From: Thiemannella venezuelensis
GTDB lineage: Bacteria; Actinomycetota; Actinomycetes; Streptosporangiales; Streptosporangiaceae
NCBI RefSeq assembly: GCF_014203605.1
Contig: NZ_JACHJJ010000016.1
Span: forward strand, 62,001-126,000
Direction of reading: 5' to 3'
Length of the DNA stretch: 64,000 bases
Shown piece by piece: positions 7,603 to 16,903 of the stretch. The notes beneath the pieces are model-generated. The model saw only the letters and a program-made list of their open reading frames with translations. It did no database searches and was not told where the DNA came from. The position numbers and the translations under genes are program-made. The stretch's first letter is position 1; every line of letters begins with the position of its first letter.

Positions 7603-7947
7603 TGGCATGCGGACGACCCGTCCGCCCTGGGCCATGTAGCCCTCGGCGTGGCCGGTGAGCACGTCGCCCTGGCGCCCCAGCCCGCTCCCGTCCATGCCGA
7701 GCGGGGTGAGGGTCTCCCGCCGGACGTAGCCGTCGTAGGACTGGCCGGTGAGCCTCTCGACCACGGCGCCGAGCAGCACCCAGCCGGAGTTGCTGTAGCT
7801 CATCCGCTCGCCGGGGGCGAAGAGCGCGGGGCGGTCCCGGAAGCTCGCGATCAGCTCATCGCGCGTCCGCGGTGTGCCCATGATCTGCGTGAAGCCTTCG
7901 GTGGCGATGTAGGCCGCGTCCTGGATCCACCTGCTCCCCCGTGACGA
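7579..7947 (-). pseudogene. fragment of class C beta-lactamase-like serine hydrolase
   Basis: In the minus frame a stretch of about 105 residues matches the middle of serine hydrolases of the beta-lactamase/D-alanyl-D-alanine carboxypeptidase type: FAPGERMSYSNSGWVLLGAVVERLTG, with the YSN catalytic motif, then LTPLGMDGSGLG. The SxxK block and the N-terminal half are absent, and the C-terminal half ends abruptly in the operator region of the ATPase gene. A gene of this family is normally 350-450 residues, so this is a decayed internal fragment and not functional. Confidence 0.75.
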
Positions 7948-8139
7948 GGCCCTCGCGCAGCTGGGGAAGGCGGAGGAGGAACTGGCCGGGTCAGGCGACA
8001 CAACGAGCGGGGCCGGGAACTGAAAGCGGGCATCTCCCCGATGGCGGCCGCCCTGTTCGACAACGCCGCGGCGATCCTCGACGCGGACGAGCGCCTCCTG
8101 CGGCGCCTGCGCGAGCTGCTGTCAGGGCATGATCGCTGA
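7943..8139 (+). pseudogene. gene remnant with frame break, origin unknown
   Basis: A coding-like stretch DEALAQLGKAEEELAG starts at 7943 and runs into a stop; another frame then gives ERGRELKAGISPM followed by AAALFDNAAAILDADERLLRRL and a stop at 8137-8139. The two pieces read as one helical protein tail interrupted by a frameshift near 8000. No start codon with a ribosome site is seen. It abuts the serine hydrolase fragment, so two unrelated broken ends meet here. Family not recognised. Confidence 0.4.
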
Positions 8140-8217
8140 ATGGGGACGCCTGGTCAGAGGTCTCGCCGCTTGTCGTTGCACGTGTGCGCGGCACAGTCGA
8201 GGCATGATGGCTGAGTG
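8126..8217 (+). repeat. 17-bp near-identical direct repeat pair
   Basis: GGCATGATCGCTGAATG (8126-8142) and GGCATGATGGCTGAGTG (8201-8217) differ at two positions and lie 75 bp apart, flanking the junction between the gene debris and the next intact gene. They could mark a past deletion or insertion, or be a small duplication. Confidence 0.4.
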
Positions 8218-9372
8218 CGCAGCAGAGCGAGGGATGTCCTGATTCGAGGGGGTGTCGCGGCCGGGATGGTCACGGCGGCCGTGTTCGCCGGGGCGGGCGC
8301 GTGGGCGGAGACGGGATCCGCGGCGCGGGCGGGCATCGAGGCCGGGACCCGGACGGCCGGCGCGGCCGGGGTCCGGGTGGGGGCCGTACCGGTCGAGGGG
8401 GAGGAGGAGCGGGTCCTCTTCCGGTTCGAGGACGAGCGGATCACCGAGTCGAGCGGACTGGCGGTCTCGCCGGCGCACGAGGACGTCTACTACACCCACA
8501 ACGACAGCGAGGCGGGGCCGGTCTTCTTCGCCGTCGGGGGCGACGGGCGGACCCGGGCGACGTTCACCCTGCGGGGCGCGGCCGCCCGGGACTGGGAGGG
8601 GATGGCGGCGTCCACGGACCCGGAGACCGGGCGGGGGGTGCTCTGGTTCGCCGACATCGGCGACAACTTCGAGGGGGCGTGGCCCGACATCTCGGTCTAC
8701 AGGGTGGCCGAGCCCGCCTCGCTGCGGGACGCCGCCCTCCCGGCCGTGCGGTACCGCTTCCGCTACGAGGACGGCGGGCACAACGCCGAGGGGATCATGG
8801 TCCACCCCCGTACCGGGCGGCTCTACATCGTGAGCAAGGAGTTCTCCGGCTCGGTCTACGAGGCCCCGAAGCGCCTGCGCACCGGCAGGGCCAACATCCT
8901 GCGCCGGGTCGGCCCCGCGCCGATCATGGCGACCGACGCGGCCTACGCCCCCGACGGGTCGAGCTTCGTGATCCGCACCTACTTCTCCGCCACGGTCTAC
9001 AGCGCCCCCGGCGAGCAGCTCGCCAAGGTGGCGATGCCGCAGCTGGAGCAGGCCGAGTCGATCGCGTACACGGCCGACGGCACGGCGCTGCTGACCGGCA
9101 CCGAGGGGGCCGGCAGCCCGGTCCACCGGATTCCGCTGCCCGAGGAGGTCCTGCGGGCGGCGGCGCCCACGCCCACCCCGGAGCCGAGCACCGCCCCGGA
9201 GCCGAGCACCGCCCCGGAGCCGAGCACCGGTACGGAGGCGGCGGGGGGCGGTACGGCCGCCGCGGACGACCGGGGCGACGCCGGGGTGCCGACCGGGGCC
9301 GTGGCTCTCTGGCTGGCCGTGGCGGCCGGGGCCACCGGCGTCATCGCGCTCATCGCGCGCCGGACCCGCTGA
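8215..9372 (+). CDS. secreted, C-terminally anchored beta-propeller-like protein
   Basis: 385 residues. An N-terminal signal peptide (basic start, hydrophobic core to about residue 30, AWA), then a region with DVYYTHNDSEAGPVFFAV, WEGMAAS and WFADIGDNFEGAWP that resembles a family of actinobacterial secreted proteins with repeated beta-sheet blades. Residues about 325-345 contain tandem TAPEPS repeats, followed by a Gly/Ala linker and one hydrophobic helix with terminal RRTR, a membrane anchor. It is therefore likely displayed on the cell surface. GTG 8215 is the only in-frame start that leaves a good signal peptide. No enzymatic motif is evident. Confidence 0.65.
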   Translation: MRSRARDVLIRGGVAAGMVTAAVFAGAGAWAETGSAARAGIEAGTRTAGAAGVRVGAVPVEGEEERVLFRFEDERITESSGLAVSPAHEDVYYTHNDSEAGPVFFAVGGDGRTRATFTLRGAAARDWEGMAASTDPETGRGVLWFADIGDNFEGAWPDISVYRVAEPASLRDAALPAVRYRFRYEDGGHNAEGIMVHPRTGRLYIVSKEFSGSVYEAPKRLRTGRANILRRVGPAPIMATDAAYAPDGSSFVIRTYFSATVYSAPGEQLAKVAMPQLEQAESIAYTADGTALLTGTEGAGSPVHRIPLPEEVLRAAAPTPTPEPSTAPEPSTAPEPSTGTEAAGGGTAAADDRGDAGVPTGAVALWLAVAAGATGVIALIARRTR

Positions 9373-9490
9373 CGCCCCCGGGACCGGCGGACGCACCGCG
9401 CTCCCGGCGCCGGCCGCCACCCGTCCGGCCTCCGGGGCGGGGCCGCGCCTCGTGATCCGTACGGCGGCGGCCCCGTCACCGGGCGGCGTC

Positions 9491-11149
9491 TCAGTAGCGG
9501 AAGCGGGAGACCAGGTCGTGCAGGCGGGTGGACAGCTCGGCCAGGTTGGCCGCGGCCTTCCGGCTCTCCGACACGCCTTCGGCGGTCACCTGGGCGGCGT
9601 CGGCCAGCACCGAGATGTTGGTGGCGATGCCGGCGCTGCCCTGGGCGGCCTCGGCGACGCTGCGGTTCATCTCGTTGGTGGTGGCGCTCTGCTCCTCCAC
9701 CGCCGAGGCGATGGTGAGCTGGTAGTCGCTGATCCGCGCGATGATGTCGCTGATCTCGGCGATCGCGGCGACGGCGCTCTCGGTGTCGGCCTGGATGGCC
9801 TCGACCCGCCTGGCGATGTCCTCGGTGGCCTTGGCGGTCTCCTGGGCCAGGTCCTTGACCTCCCCGGCGACGACCGCGAAGCCCTTGCCGGCGTCGCCGG
9901 CGCGGGCGGCCTCGATGGTGGCGTTGAGCGCCAGCAGGTTGGTCTGCTCGGCGATGCTCGTGATCGTCTTGATGACCGAGCCGATCTCGGCGCTGGAGGC
10001 GCCCAGCTTGGCGACGGTCTCGTTGGTGGAGGTGGCCACCGACACCGCCTGGGAGGCGACCTTGGCGCCCTCGTTGGCGTTGTGCGCGATCTCCCGGATG
10101 GAGGCGCCCATCTCCTCGCTGCCCGCGGCGACGGTCTGCACGTTCTGCGAGACCTGCCCGGCGGCCGCGGCGACGTTGTTGGCCTGGGTGGAGGCCTCGT
10201 CGGCGGAGGCGGCGATGCGGGTGCTGACGTCCGAGAGCTCACCGGAGCTGGCGGTCAGGGTGTCGGCGCTGGAGGCCAGTGCCGCGATCGCCTGGCGGAT
10301 GGCGGCGTGGGCCTGGTTGACCGCCACCGCCATCTGGCCGATCTCGTCGTGGGAGGTCACCTCGGCCTCCAGGGTCAGGTCGCCCCGGGCGGCGGCCTCC
10401 AGGCTCCGGGAGAGCGTGTCCACCGAACGCGTCATCTGGCGGGAGACGATCCGCGCCAGTCCCAGGGCGAGCAGCAGGCCGACACCGAGCAGCACCAGGA
10501 TCAGGTCGCGGGCGCTTCCGTACTCCTCCGCGGCCGCGGCGGTCGTCGCCTCGGCGCCCTTCTGCTCGTACTCCGCCAGCCGCTTGAGGGCGTCCTTGAA
10601 CTCGGCGGTGACGGTGCCGAACTCGGCGAGCAGCGTCCGGATCTCGGCGGGGGTGCCGATCCCCTCCGCCGGGTTCTCACCGAACATGACCGCGTCGCGC
10701 ATGGACCGGAAACGCGTCCACGCCTCGTCGAAGTCCGCCACGGCCTTCTGCCACGCGGGGTCGGAGGGAGCGGCGGCCCGGTACGCCTCGAACTCGGAGG
10801 TCACCGCCGAGGTGTAGTCCTCCACGTTCTTCTTGGCCTCCGCCTTGATCTGCGGGTCGGGGATGGTGCTGTAGCCGAGGGTGGCGTCGATCATGTCGGC
10901 CATGTTGCCGCGCATGTCGCTGAGGTGGATGAGACGCTCGACGTTGCCCTGCTTGAGGGTGTTCAGATCGTCGTTCAGCCCGCTCATCCGGGTGAGCGCG
11001 ACGACGCCGACGCCTGCGCCCATGGCCGCCATGATCAGCACGGTGACAAGGATCTTGGTACTGATGCGGCGGTCGGCGAACCAGCCCAGCACCGGATTGC
11101 GGCGTACGGTCGCCACGGGTTCGGCGGCGCGGGCGGCGGAGTCGTTCAC
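9491..11149 (-). CDS. methyl-accepting chemotaxis protein
   Basis: 552 residues from GTG 11149, which has AAGGA nine bases upstream. Membrane helix 1 at about 33-53, a four-helix-bundle ligand domain, membrane helix 2 ([20 protein letters not shown]), HAMP, then the long coiled-coil signalling domain with the invariant tip [21 protein letters not shown] and [13 protein letters not shown]. Receptors of this kind control CheA. No other che gene is in the window, so the partner is elsewhere or the receptor has another output. Transcribed alone. Confidence 0.93.
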   Translation of the reverse strand: MNDSAARAAEPVATVRRNPVLGWFADRRISTKILVTVLIMAAMGAGVGVVALTRMSGLNDDLNTLKQGNVERLIHLSDMRGNMADMIDATLGYSTIPDPQIKAEAKKNVEDYTSAVTSEFEAYRAAAPSDPAWQKAVADFDEAWTRFRSMRDAVMFGENPAEGIGTPAEIRTLLAEFGTVTAEFKDALKRLAEYEQKGAEATTAAAAEEYGSARDLILVLLGVGLLLALGLARIVSRQMTRSVDTLSRSLEAAARGDLTLEAEVTSHDEIGQMAVAVNQAHAAIRQAIAALASSADTLTASSGELSDVSTRIAASADEASTQANNVAAAAGQVSQNVQTVAAGSEEMGASIREIAHNANEGAKVASQAVSVATSTNETVAKLGASSAEIGSVIKTITSIAEQTNLLALNATIEAARAGDAGKGFAVVAGEVKDLAQETAKATEDIARRVEAIQADTESAVAAIAEISDIIARISDYQLTIASAVEEQSATTNEMNRSVAEAAQGSAGIATNISVLADAAQVTAEGVSESRKAAANLAELSTRLHDLVSRFRY

Positions 11150-11319
11150 GGTCGGGTCCTTAATGTGAGTTCGGTGAGTCGGAGAGCAGCGCAGGACAGA
11201 GGGGCTGCGACTGCCCATCGGCAGCGGGATCCGGTACCTGAGCCGCCGGGGGAAGCGGATACTCAGGTCGAACTGAGTAGTTCACCGCAAGCGGGCTGCT
11301 GCTCGTCGTCGCGGCGGTC

Positions 11320-13731
11320 GTGTTCACGGTCGTGAGCTGGGGCCGGCTCGGCATCGGCGGGCGGGCCGCGGTCCTGGCCGGGTTCACCGCGGTGACGCTG
11401 GCCGTGCCGAAGCTCCTGGTGCGGCGCGGCCTGGCCGCCACCGCGGAGACGGTCGCGGTGCTCGGCGCCGCCCTGCTCCTCCTGGACTGCTACGCGGCCC
11501 GGCAGGCCGGACCCGCCGGGCTCGGCGACCTCGCCGGGAACGACTACGCGGCCGGGTCGCTGGCCGCGGTGGCGCTCGCCCTGGCGGGATACTCCCGGCT
11601 GGTCCCGCTGAAGCTGCCGCTGCCGGTCGCGATCGCCCTGGCCCAGTTCCCGCTCCCGCTGCTGGCGGTGGACCGGACGGCGGCCTGGGTCACCGCCGCG
11701 CTCGCGGCGACGGCCGCGGCCGACGCCGCTCTGCTGGTGTCCACCGCTCGGCGGGAGAGGCGCCTGCCGGGGGTCCGGGGGACGGCGGCGGTGTCGTTCG
11801 GGACCGTGTGGACGGCGGGGGTGCTGGTCGGTCTCCTGGACTCCGGTCTGGTGCCGGACTTCTCCTCCGGTGCGTGGCCGTCCTCCCTGGCCGGGGGCGC
11901 GCTGCTCGCCGTACTGGCGGTGACCGGGGTCGCCGTGGCGCTCCGGGCGGCCGCGGGAGTGCGCGAGATCCTCACGGCGGTGTCGGCGTCCGCGCTGGCC
12001 GCCGGGGCCGCGGCGGCCGTCCTCCCGCTCGTCCGCCCGGCGTGGCAGGTGCTCCCGTACACGGTCGCGGGGCTGGCGGTCGCCGCCGCGGCGCTGTACC
12101 TGCCCGGCCGGGCAGAGCCCTCGGTCCGGTCCGCCGGCGCGTTCGCCGGTGCCGCGGTGGCCGCGCTGACCCTGCTCCCGTCCTGGGACGACATCACCCG
12201 CACGCTGTCCGGGCCGTTCGCCCGCCTGGACGGGATCTGGTCGGGGGCGCACGGGTACGGCGAGGAGTGGTCCGCCGCGTCCCCCGCGCCGGTGGTCGTC
12301 CTCGGGCTCCTCGCGGCCGCCTCGGCGGCGGCCTGGAGGAGGGCCGCTCCCGGGGCGGCGCACGAGGGCGGGGGACCGGTGCCCGAGCCCGCGGGATCCG
12401 CGGCGGACGGTCATGAGCCGGCGGCCGGGGTGAGCGGGCGGACGCTGTCCGGAGCCGCCGCGCTGGTGCTCGGCACGCTCGGCGTGGCGCTCGCGCCGGC
12501 GGCCCTCGGCTGGGGCCTCCCGGGCGGGCTCGCCGCCCTCCTCGTGCCGGCGGTGGCGCTCGTGGCCGGGGCGGCGCTCACCGGAGCGGCCGGGACCGGC
12601 GGGCTGGGGCGGGCGGGGAACCGCACGGCCGGAACCTCCTCGTCCGGGGGGTTCACGGCCGGGGGGTTCACGGCCGGGGGGTTCACGGCCGGAGGTCTCG
12701 CGGTCACGGCGGGGGCGGTCACCCTGCAGGCCGCCGTCACGGCCCTGGCGGAGCGGACCGCCACCCACGTCGCGCTCACGATCCTGGCGCTCGCCTGGAC
12801 CGCGGCCGCCTGCGGGGGCCGGACGCGGACCGTGCGCGCCGCGGGTGCCGGGATCGCGGCGCTGCTCGCGGGCGGGGAGGTCCTGGCGGTCGAGGCGGAG
12901 CTCGGCCTGCAGCCCCGGTACGCGGCGTTCGGCCTGCTCGCCGCGGCCTGCCTGGCGGCGGCGGTGGCGGGATGGCGGCGCGGGCCGTACGGCCTGCCGG
13001 CGGCGCGGGAGGAGGGAGCGGGCACCGGCGCGGGGACCGGGTGGCGGCTCCGGGCGGCGGACGCCGCGACCGGACTGGAGGCGGCCGGCTACCTGCTGGC
13101 GGCCTGCGGGCTGGCGCTGGCCGTCCACGGTTCGCTGCTCCCCGGTGTCCGGGACCTGCCGATGATCAGCCTGGCCTGCGCCGTCGTCGGCGTGCTGCTG
13201 GCGGGTACGGCGCTGCGGCCCGACCGGCGGCAGGCGGCGTACGCGGGGACCGGGTTCCTGCTGGCGGCCACCTGGCTGCGGCTGCTCGCCTCCGACATCA
13301 CGGTGGTCGAGGCGTACACGGCGCCGTTCGCGCTGGTCCTGCTGGCCTTCGGCTGGTGGAGGGCGCGGGGCGGGGCGTCCTCCTCCTGGGCCGCCTACGG
13401 CTCAGGGCTCGTCTCCGGCCTGCTGCCCAGCGTGGTCGCGCTGCCCGGCGGCGGCTGGACCCGGCCGCTGCTGCTCGGCGCGCTCGCGCTCGCGGTGCTC
13501 CTGGCCGGGACCCGCTTCCGGCTCCAGGCGCCGGCGGTGCTGGGCGGTCTGACGCTGGCCGCCGTCGCCCTGCACGAGCTGGCGCCCTGGATCGCCCAGG
13601 CGGTCCTGGCGGTGCCGCGCTGGGTGCCGATGGCGCTGGGCGGGCTGCTCCTGGTGGTGGTCGGGGCGACCTACGAGGCCCGCCTGCGGGAGGTGCGGCG
13701 GTTGCGGGCGGCCGTGGGGCGGATGCGGTGA
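11320..13731 (+). CDS. SCO7613-like polytopic membrane protein, N-terminus missing
   Basis: About 803 residues, nearly all hydrophobic Ala/Leu/Val helices (20 or more segments) in the pattern of the SCO7613 C-terminal-domain membrane proteins of actinomycetes; function unknown. In that family an N-terminal zinc-ribbon-like part and a further helix precede the block WGRLGIGGRAAVLAGFTAV. Here the frame is closed by a stop at 11278-11280, and the remaining upstream codons (TASGLLLVVAAVV) are clearly homologous but lack ATG/GTG; the first start is GTG 11320, without a ribosome site. The gene therefore looks 5'-truncated, perhaps a pseudogene. Residues around 440-460 include tandem GGFTA repeats. 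Confidence 0.65.
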   Translation: MFTVVSWGRLGIGGRAAVLAGFTAVTLAVPKLLVRRGLAATAETVAVLGAALLLLDCYAARQAGPAGLGDLAGNDYAAGSLAAVALALAGYSRLVPLKLPLPVAIALAQFPLPLLAVDRTAAWVTAALAATAAADAALLVSTARRERRLPGVRGTAAVSFGTVWTAGVLVGLLDSGLVPDFSSGAWPSSLAGGALLAVLAVTGVAVALRAAAGVREILTAVSASALAAGAAAAVLPLVRPAWQVLPYTVAGLAVAAAALYLPGRAEPSVRSAGAFAGAAVAALTLLPSWDDITRTLSGPFARLDGIWSGAHGYGEEWSAASPAPVVVLGLLAAASAAAWRRAAPGAAHEGGGPVPEPAGSAADGHEPAAGVSGRTLSGAAALVLGTLGVALAPAALGWGLPGGLAALLVPAVALVAGAALTGAAGTGGLGRAGNRTAGTSSSGGFTAGGFTAGGFTAGGLAVTAGAVTLQAAVTALAERTATHVALTILALAWTAAACGGRTRTVRAAGAGIAALLAGGEVLAVEAELGLQPRYAAFGLLAAACLAAAVAGWRRGPYGLPAAREEGAGTGAGTGWRLRAADAATGLEAAGYLLAACGLALAVHGSLLPGVRDLPMISLACAVVGVLLAGTALRPDRRQAAYAGTGFLLAATWLRLLASDITVVEAYTAPFALVLLAFGWWRARGGASSSWAAYGSGLVSGLLPSVVALPGGGWTRPLLLGALALAVLLAGTRFRLQAPAVLGGLTLAAVALHELAPWIAQAVLAVPRWVPMALGGLLLVVVGATYEARLREVRRLRAAVGRMR

Positions 13732-13840
13732 CGCGGGCGCGGGGCGCGGCGGCCGTCGGGCGCGACGGGCCGGGTGCCGGGCGCGGTGATCCGCCCCGGT
13801 TCCTCTTCTCCCGCGGGCGGGTTGCCGCTAGCTTTCGGGG

Positions 13841-14866
13841 ATGCGCGTTCTGGTGACCGGAGCGTCCGGCTTCGTCGGCTCACACACGGTGGCGGCGCTG
13901 CTCGCCGCCGGGCACGAGCCGCTCCTGCTGGTGCGCGACCCGGACAAGGCACGCAGGGTCCTGGCCGCGGTCGGGGTCACCGGGCCGGTCCCGCTGCACC
14001 CGGCCGACATCCGCGACGCGGCGGCCGTACGGGCCGGGCTCGGAGAGTGCGACGCGGTCGTCCACGCCGCCGCCGAGATCGGCGTCGTCGGCCGGGCGGA
14101 CGACCTGGCGGGGACCAACGTGACCGGGCTCAGGAACGTCCTGGGGCAGGCCGCGGAGCTCGGTCTCGACCCGATCGTGCACGTCTCGACCGTCGCGGTG
14201 TTCGTCCCGCCGTCCGGGCAGGTGATCACGACCGGGAGCCCGCTCTCCTCGCCGCGCAACGCCTACGGCAGGTCGAAGGTCTCCGGCGAGCTGTACGCGC
14301 GCGAGCTGGCCGGGCGCGGGGTGCCCGTCGTGATCGTCTACCCGGGCGGGGTCGTCGGGCCGCACCAGCCCTCGCCGGACGCGCTGATGGAGGGGCTGCG
14401 CGCCGGGCTAGGCCAGGGCTGGCCGATCACCTCGGGCGGGGTCGGCGTGGTCGACGTCCGCGACCTGGCGGTGGTCCTGACCCGCACCCTGGAAGCGGGC
14501 CGGGGGCCGCGCCGGTTCATGCTGGGCGGGCACTTCCTGACCTGGGCGCAGCTCGCCGACGTCTGCGACGAGGTGACCGGCGGCCGGTGCCGCAGGTTCG
14601 GCGTGCCCGGCCGGCTGCTGCTGGGCGCGGCGGCGGTGCTGGACCTCCTCAAGCGGGTCAGGCCCTTCGCCTACCCGCTGACCAGGGACGCGGCGGAAAT
14701 GATGACCACGATGGTGCGCGCCGACGACGGGCCCACCCTGACCGAGCTGAAGGTGGATCTCCGGCCGGTCCGGGAGAGCGTCGCCGACGCGATCCGCTGG
14801 CTCGCCGCGGAGGGCCACCTCGCCCCGGCGAAGGCCGGCCGGCTCGCGGGCGGGGCCGCGCCGTGA
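13841..14866 (+). CDS. NAD-dependent epimerase/dehydratase family protein
   Basis: 341 residues of extended short-chain dehydrogenase type. N-terminal TGASGFVG at 6-13 is the NAD(P)-binding motif; NAYGRSKVSGE carries the catalytic YxxxK. It resembles dihydroflavonol-4-reductase-like and nucleoside-sugar epimerases; substrate unknown. A TANNNT -10 element (TAGCTT, 13829-13834) stands six bases before ATG 13841, so the mRNA may be leaderless. A 17-bp tandem repeat runs through the stop codon. Confidence 0.85.
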   Translation: MRVLVTGASGFVGSHTVAALLAAGHEPLLLVRDPDKARRVLAAVGVTGPVPLHPADIRDAAAVRAGLGECDAVVHAAAEIGVVGRADDLAGTNVTGLRNVLGQAAELGLDPIVHVSTVAVFVPPSGQVITTGSPLSSPRNAYGRSKVSGELYARELAGRGVPVVIVYPGGVVGPHQPSPDALMEGLRAGLGQGWPITSGGVGVVDVRDLAVVLTRTLEAGRGPRRFMLGGHFLTWAQLADVCDEVTGGRCRRFGVPGRLLLGAAAVLDLLKRVRPFAYPLTRDAAEMMTTMVRADDGPTLTELKVDLRPVRESVADAIRWLAAEGHLAPAKAGRLAGGAAP

Positions 14867-14918
14867 TCGGGGCCGCGCCGTGATCGGGGCCGCGCCGTGA
14901 TCGGGGCCGCGCCGTGAA
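14851..14918 (+). repeat. four tandem 17-bp repeats at the epimerase stop
   Basis: CGGGGCCGCGCCGTGAT repeats four times (14851-14867, 14868-14884, 14885-14901, 14902-14918 with a changed end). The first copy contains the stop codon of the epimerase gene; the other three lie in the 3' region before the lhgO-like gene. Replication slippage is the simplest origin. Confidence 0.8.
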
Positions 14919-14957
14919 CGCACCGGGCCGCGTCATGAACTCTCGGAAGGACACGCG

Positions 14958-16160
14958 ATGAAAGTCGGGATCGTGGGCGCGGGCATCGTCGGCCTGGCCG
15001 TGGCCAGGGAGCTCGCGCTGGCGCGCGGCGCCGAGGTGACCGTCCTCGACAAGGAGGACCGCGTCGGCGCCCACCAGACCGGGCACAACAGCGGGGTCGT
15101 GCACGCCGGGATCTACTACCGGCCCGGCTCGCTCAAGGCGACGCTCTGCCGGGAGGGGATGGCCCTGCTGCGCGAGTACTGCGCCGAGCACGCCATCGGC
15201 TACGACGAGGTCGGCAAGCTCGTCGTCGCCTCCACCCCCGCCGAGCGGCCCGGCCTGCGGGCCATCGCCGCGCGCGCCCGGGAGAACGGCGTGCCCGGCA
15301 TCGCCGAGCTGGACGCGCTGGCCCTGCGCGAGGTCGAGCCGCACGCCGTCGGGGTGGCCGCCGTGCACTCCCCGCACACCGCGATCGCCGACTTCCCGGC
15401 GGTCGCCCGCCGCCTGGCCCGCGACGTCGAGGAGAACGGCGGCTCCGTACGGCTCTCGCACCCGGTCCGCGCGCTGCGGCAGACCGCGGACGGGGTCGAG
15501 GCGCTGGTGGACGGCCCGGCCGGGCGGCGCAGGATGGGCTTCGACCGGCTGATCGTCTGCGCGGGGCTCGGCACCGACGCCGTCGCCCGGATGGCGGGGG
15601 CCGCCGGAGACGTGCGGATCATCCCCTTCCGGGGGGAGTACTACGCGCTGGCGGGCCAGGCGAAGGACCTGGTCCGAGGGCTGGTCTACCCGGTGCCCGA
15701 TCCCCGCTACCCGTTCCTCGGCGTGCACCTGACCCGCAGGATCGACGGCGAGGTGCTCGTCGGCCCCAACGCGGTGATGGCGCTCGCCCTGGAGGGCTAC
15801 TCCTGGCGCGACGTCGACCTCGCCGACCTGCGCCGGATCGCGGCCTGGGCGGGCACCCGGCGGATGGCCGCACAGCACTGGCGGACCGGGATCAGGGAGG
15901 TGCTCGGCTCCCTGTCCAGAGGCGCCTTCCTGAGGGCGGCGCGCCGCTACGTCCCCGCGCTCACCGCGGCAGACCTGGTCAGGACCGACGGCGGCGTGCG
16001 GGCGCAGGCCGTGGCCCGCGACGGGAGCATGAAGGACGACTTCGTCATCGACACCTCCGGCCGGGTCACTTTGATCCGCAACGCCCCGTCCCCTGCCGCG
16101 ACGTCAAGCTTGGCCATAGCCAGGCACTTGGTAGGGATAACCTCTGATCTGACTTCTTAA
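14958..16160 (+). CDS. lhgO: L-2-hydroxyglutarate oxidase
   Basis: 400 residues; ATG 14958 follows GGAAGG. The N-terminal GIVGAGIVGLAVARELA is a Rossmann FAD-binding motif, followed by TGHNSGVVHAGIYY, highly typical of L-2-hydroxyglutarate oxidases (LhgO/YgaF) of the DAO family; LIVCAGLGTDAVA and VRAQAVARDGSMKDDFVI complete the pattern. It oxidises L-2-hydroxyglutarate to 2-oxoglutarate, passing electrons to the membrane quinone pool. It is read in the same direction as the two-component genes behind it, but that appears to be a separate unit. Confidence 0.9.
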   Translation: MKVGIVGAGIVGLAVARELALARGAEVTVLDKEDRVGAHQTGHNSGVVHAGIYYRPGSLKATLCREGMALLREYCAEHAIGYDEVGKLVVASTPAERPGLRAIAARARENGVPGIAELDALALREVEPHAVGVAAVHSPHTAIADFPAVARRLARDVEENGGSVRLSHPVRALRQTADGVEALVDGPAGRRRMGFDRLIVCAGLGTDAVARMAGAAGDVRIIPFRGEYYALAGQAKDLVRGLVYPVPDPRYPFLGVHLTRRIDGEVLVGPNAVMALALEGYSWRDVDLADLRRIAAWAGTRRMAAQHWRTGIREVLGSLSRGAFLRAARRYVPALTAADLVRTDGGVRAQAVARDGSMKDDFVIDTSGRVTLIRNAPSPAATSSLAIARHLVGITSDLTS

Positions 16161-16195
16161 CGGCTTTCTCATGTGGGCGGGTGAAGATAATTCTC

Positions 16196-16903
16196 GTGAG
16201 CGAATCATCCGAGGCCCGCCTGCTGATCGTCGAGGACGAGCCCAACATCCTCGAACTGCTGGCCGCGAGCCTGCGTTTCGCCGGGTTCGGCGTGAACACC
16301 GCCGGCACCGGCACCGACGCGGTCGCCGCCGTCCAGCGGCACCGCCCGGACCTCATCGTGCTCGACGTGATGCTCCCCGACATGGACGGCTTCGACGTCG
16401 TCCGGCGGCTGCGCGGCGGCGGCACCGACACGCCCGTGCTGTTCCTCACCGCCCGCGACGCCGTCGAGGACAAGATCCGCGGGCTCACCGCGGGCGGCGA
16501 CGACTACGTGACCAAGCCGTTCAGCCTGGAGGAGGTCGTCGCCCGGATCCGCGCCGTGCTGCGCCGTACCGGCGGGAGGGAGCAGTACACCCGGCCGCCC
16601 CGGCTCACCTTCGCCGACATCGAGCTCGACGAGGAGAGCCACGAGGTCTGGCGCAAGGGCAGGGCCGTGCCGCTCTCCCCGACCGAGTTCAAGCTGCTGC
16701 GCTACTTCATGGCGAACGCGGGGCGGGTGCTCTCCAAGGCGCAGATCCTCGACCACGTGTGGGACTACGACTTCCGCGGCGACGTCGGGATCGTGGAGTC
16801 CTACGTCTCCGTGCTCCGCCGGAAGATCGACAACGCCGACCCCCGGATGATCCAGACCCTGCGCGGGGTCGGCTACGTGCTCCGCCTCCCCCCGGGCCCC
16901 TGA
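16196..16903 (+). CDS. OmpR/PhoB-family response regulator
   Basis: 235 residues. Receiver domain with acidic pair in LLIVEDEPN, phospho-acceptor Asp57 in LIVLDVMLPDMDG, Thr in LFLTARD, Lys in DDYVTKPF; C-terminal winged helix LSPTEFKLLRYFMANAGRVLSKAQIL...VESYVSVLRRKID. GTG 16196 gives a normal N-terminus; GTG 16181 is an alternative. It overlaps the histidine kinase start (TGATG) and is clearly its partner. A paralogue with the same architecture sits at 24260-24964. Confidence 0.93.
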   Translation: MSESSEARLLIVEDEPNILELLAASLRFAGFGVNTAGTGTDAVAAVQRHRPDLIVLDVMLPDMDGFDVVRRLRGGGTDTPVLFLTARDAVEDKIRGLTAGGDDYVTKPFSLEEVVARIRAVLRRTGGREQYTRPPRLTFADIELDEESHEVWRKGRAVPLSPTEFKLLRYFMANAGRVLSKAQILDHVWDYDFRGDVGIVESYVSVLRRKIDNADPRMIQTLRGVGYVLRLPPGP

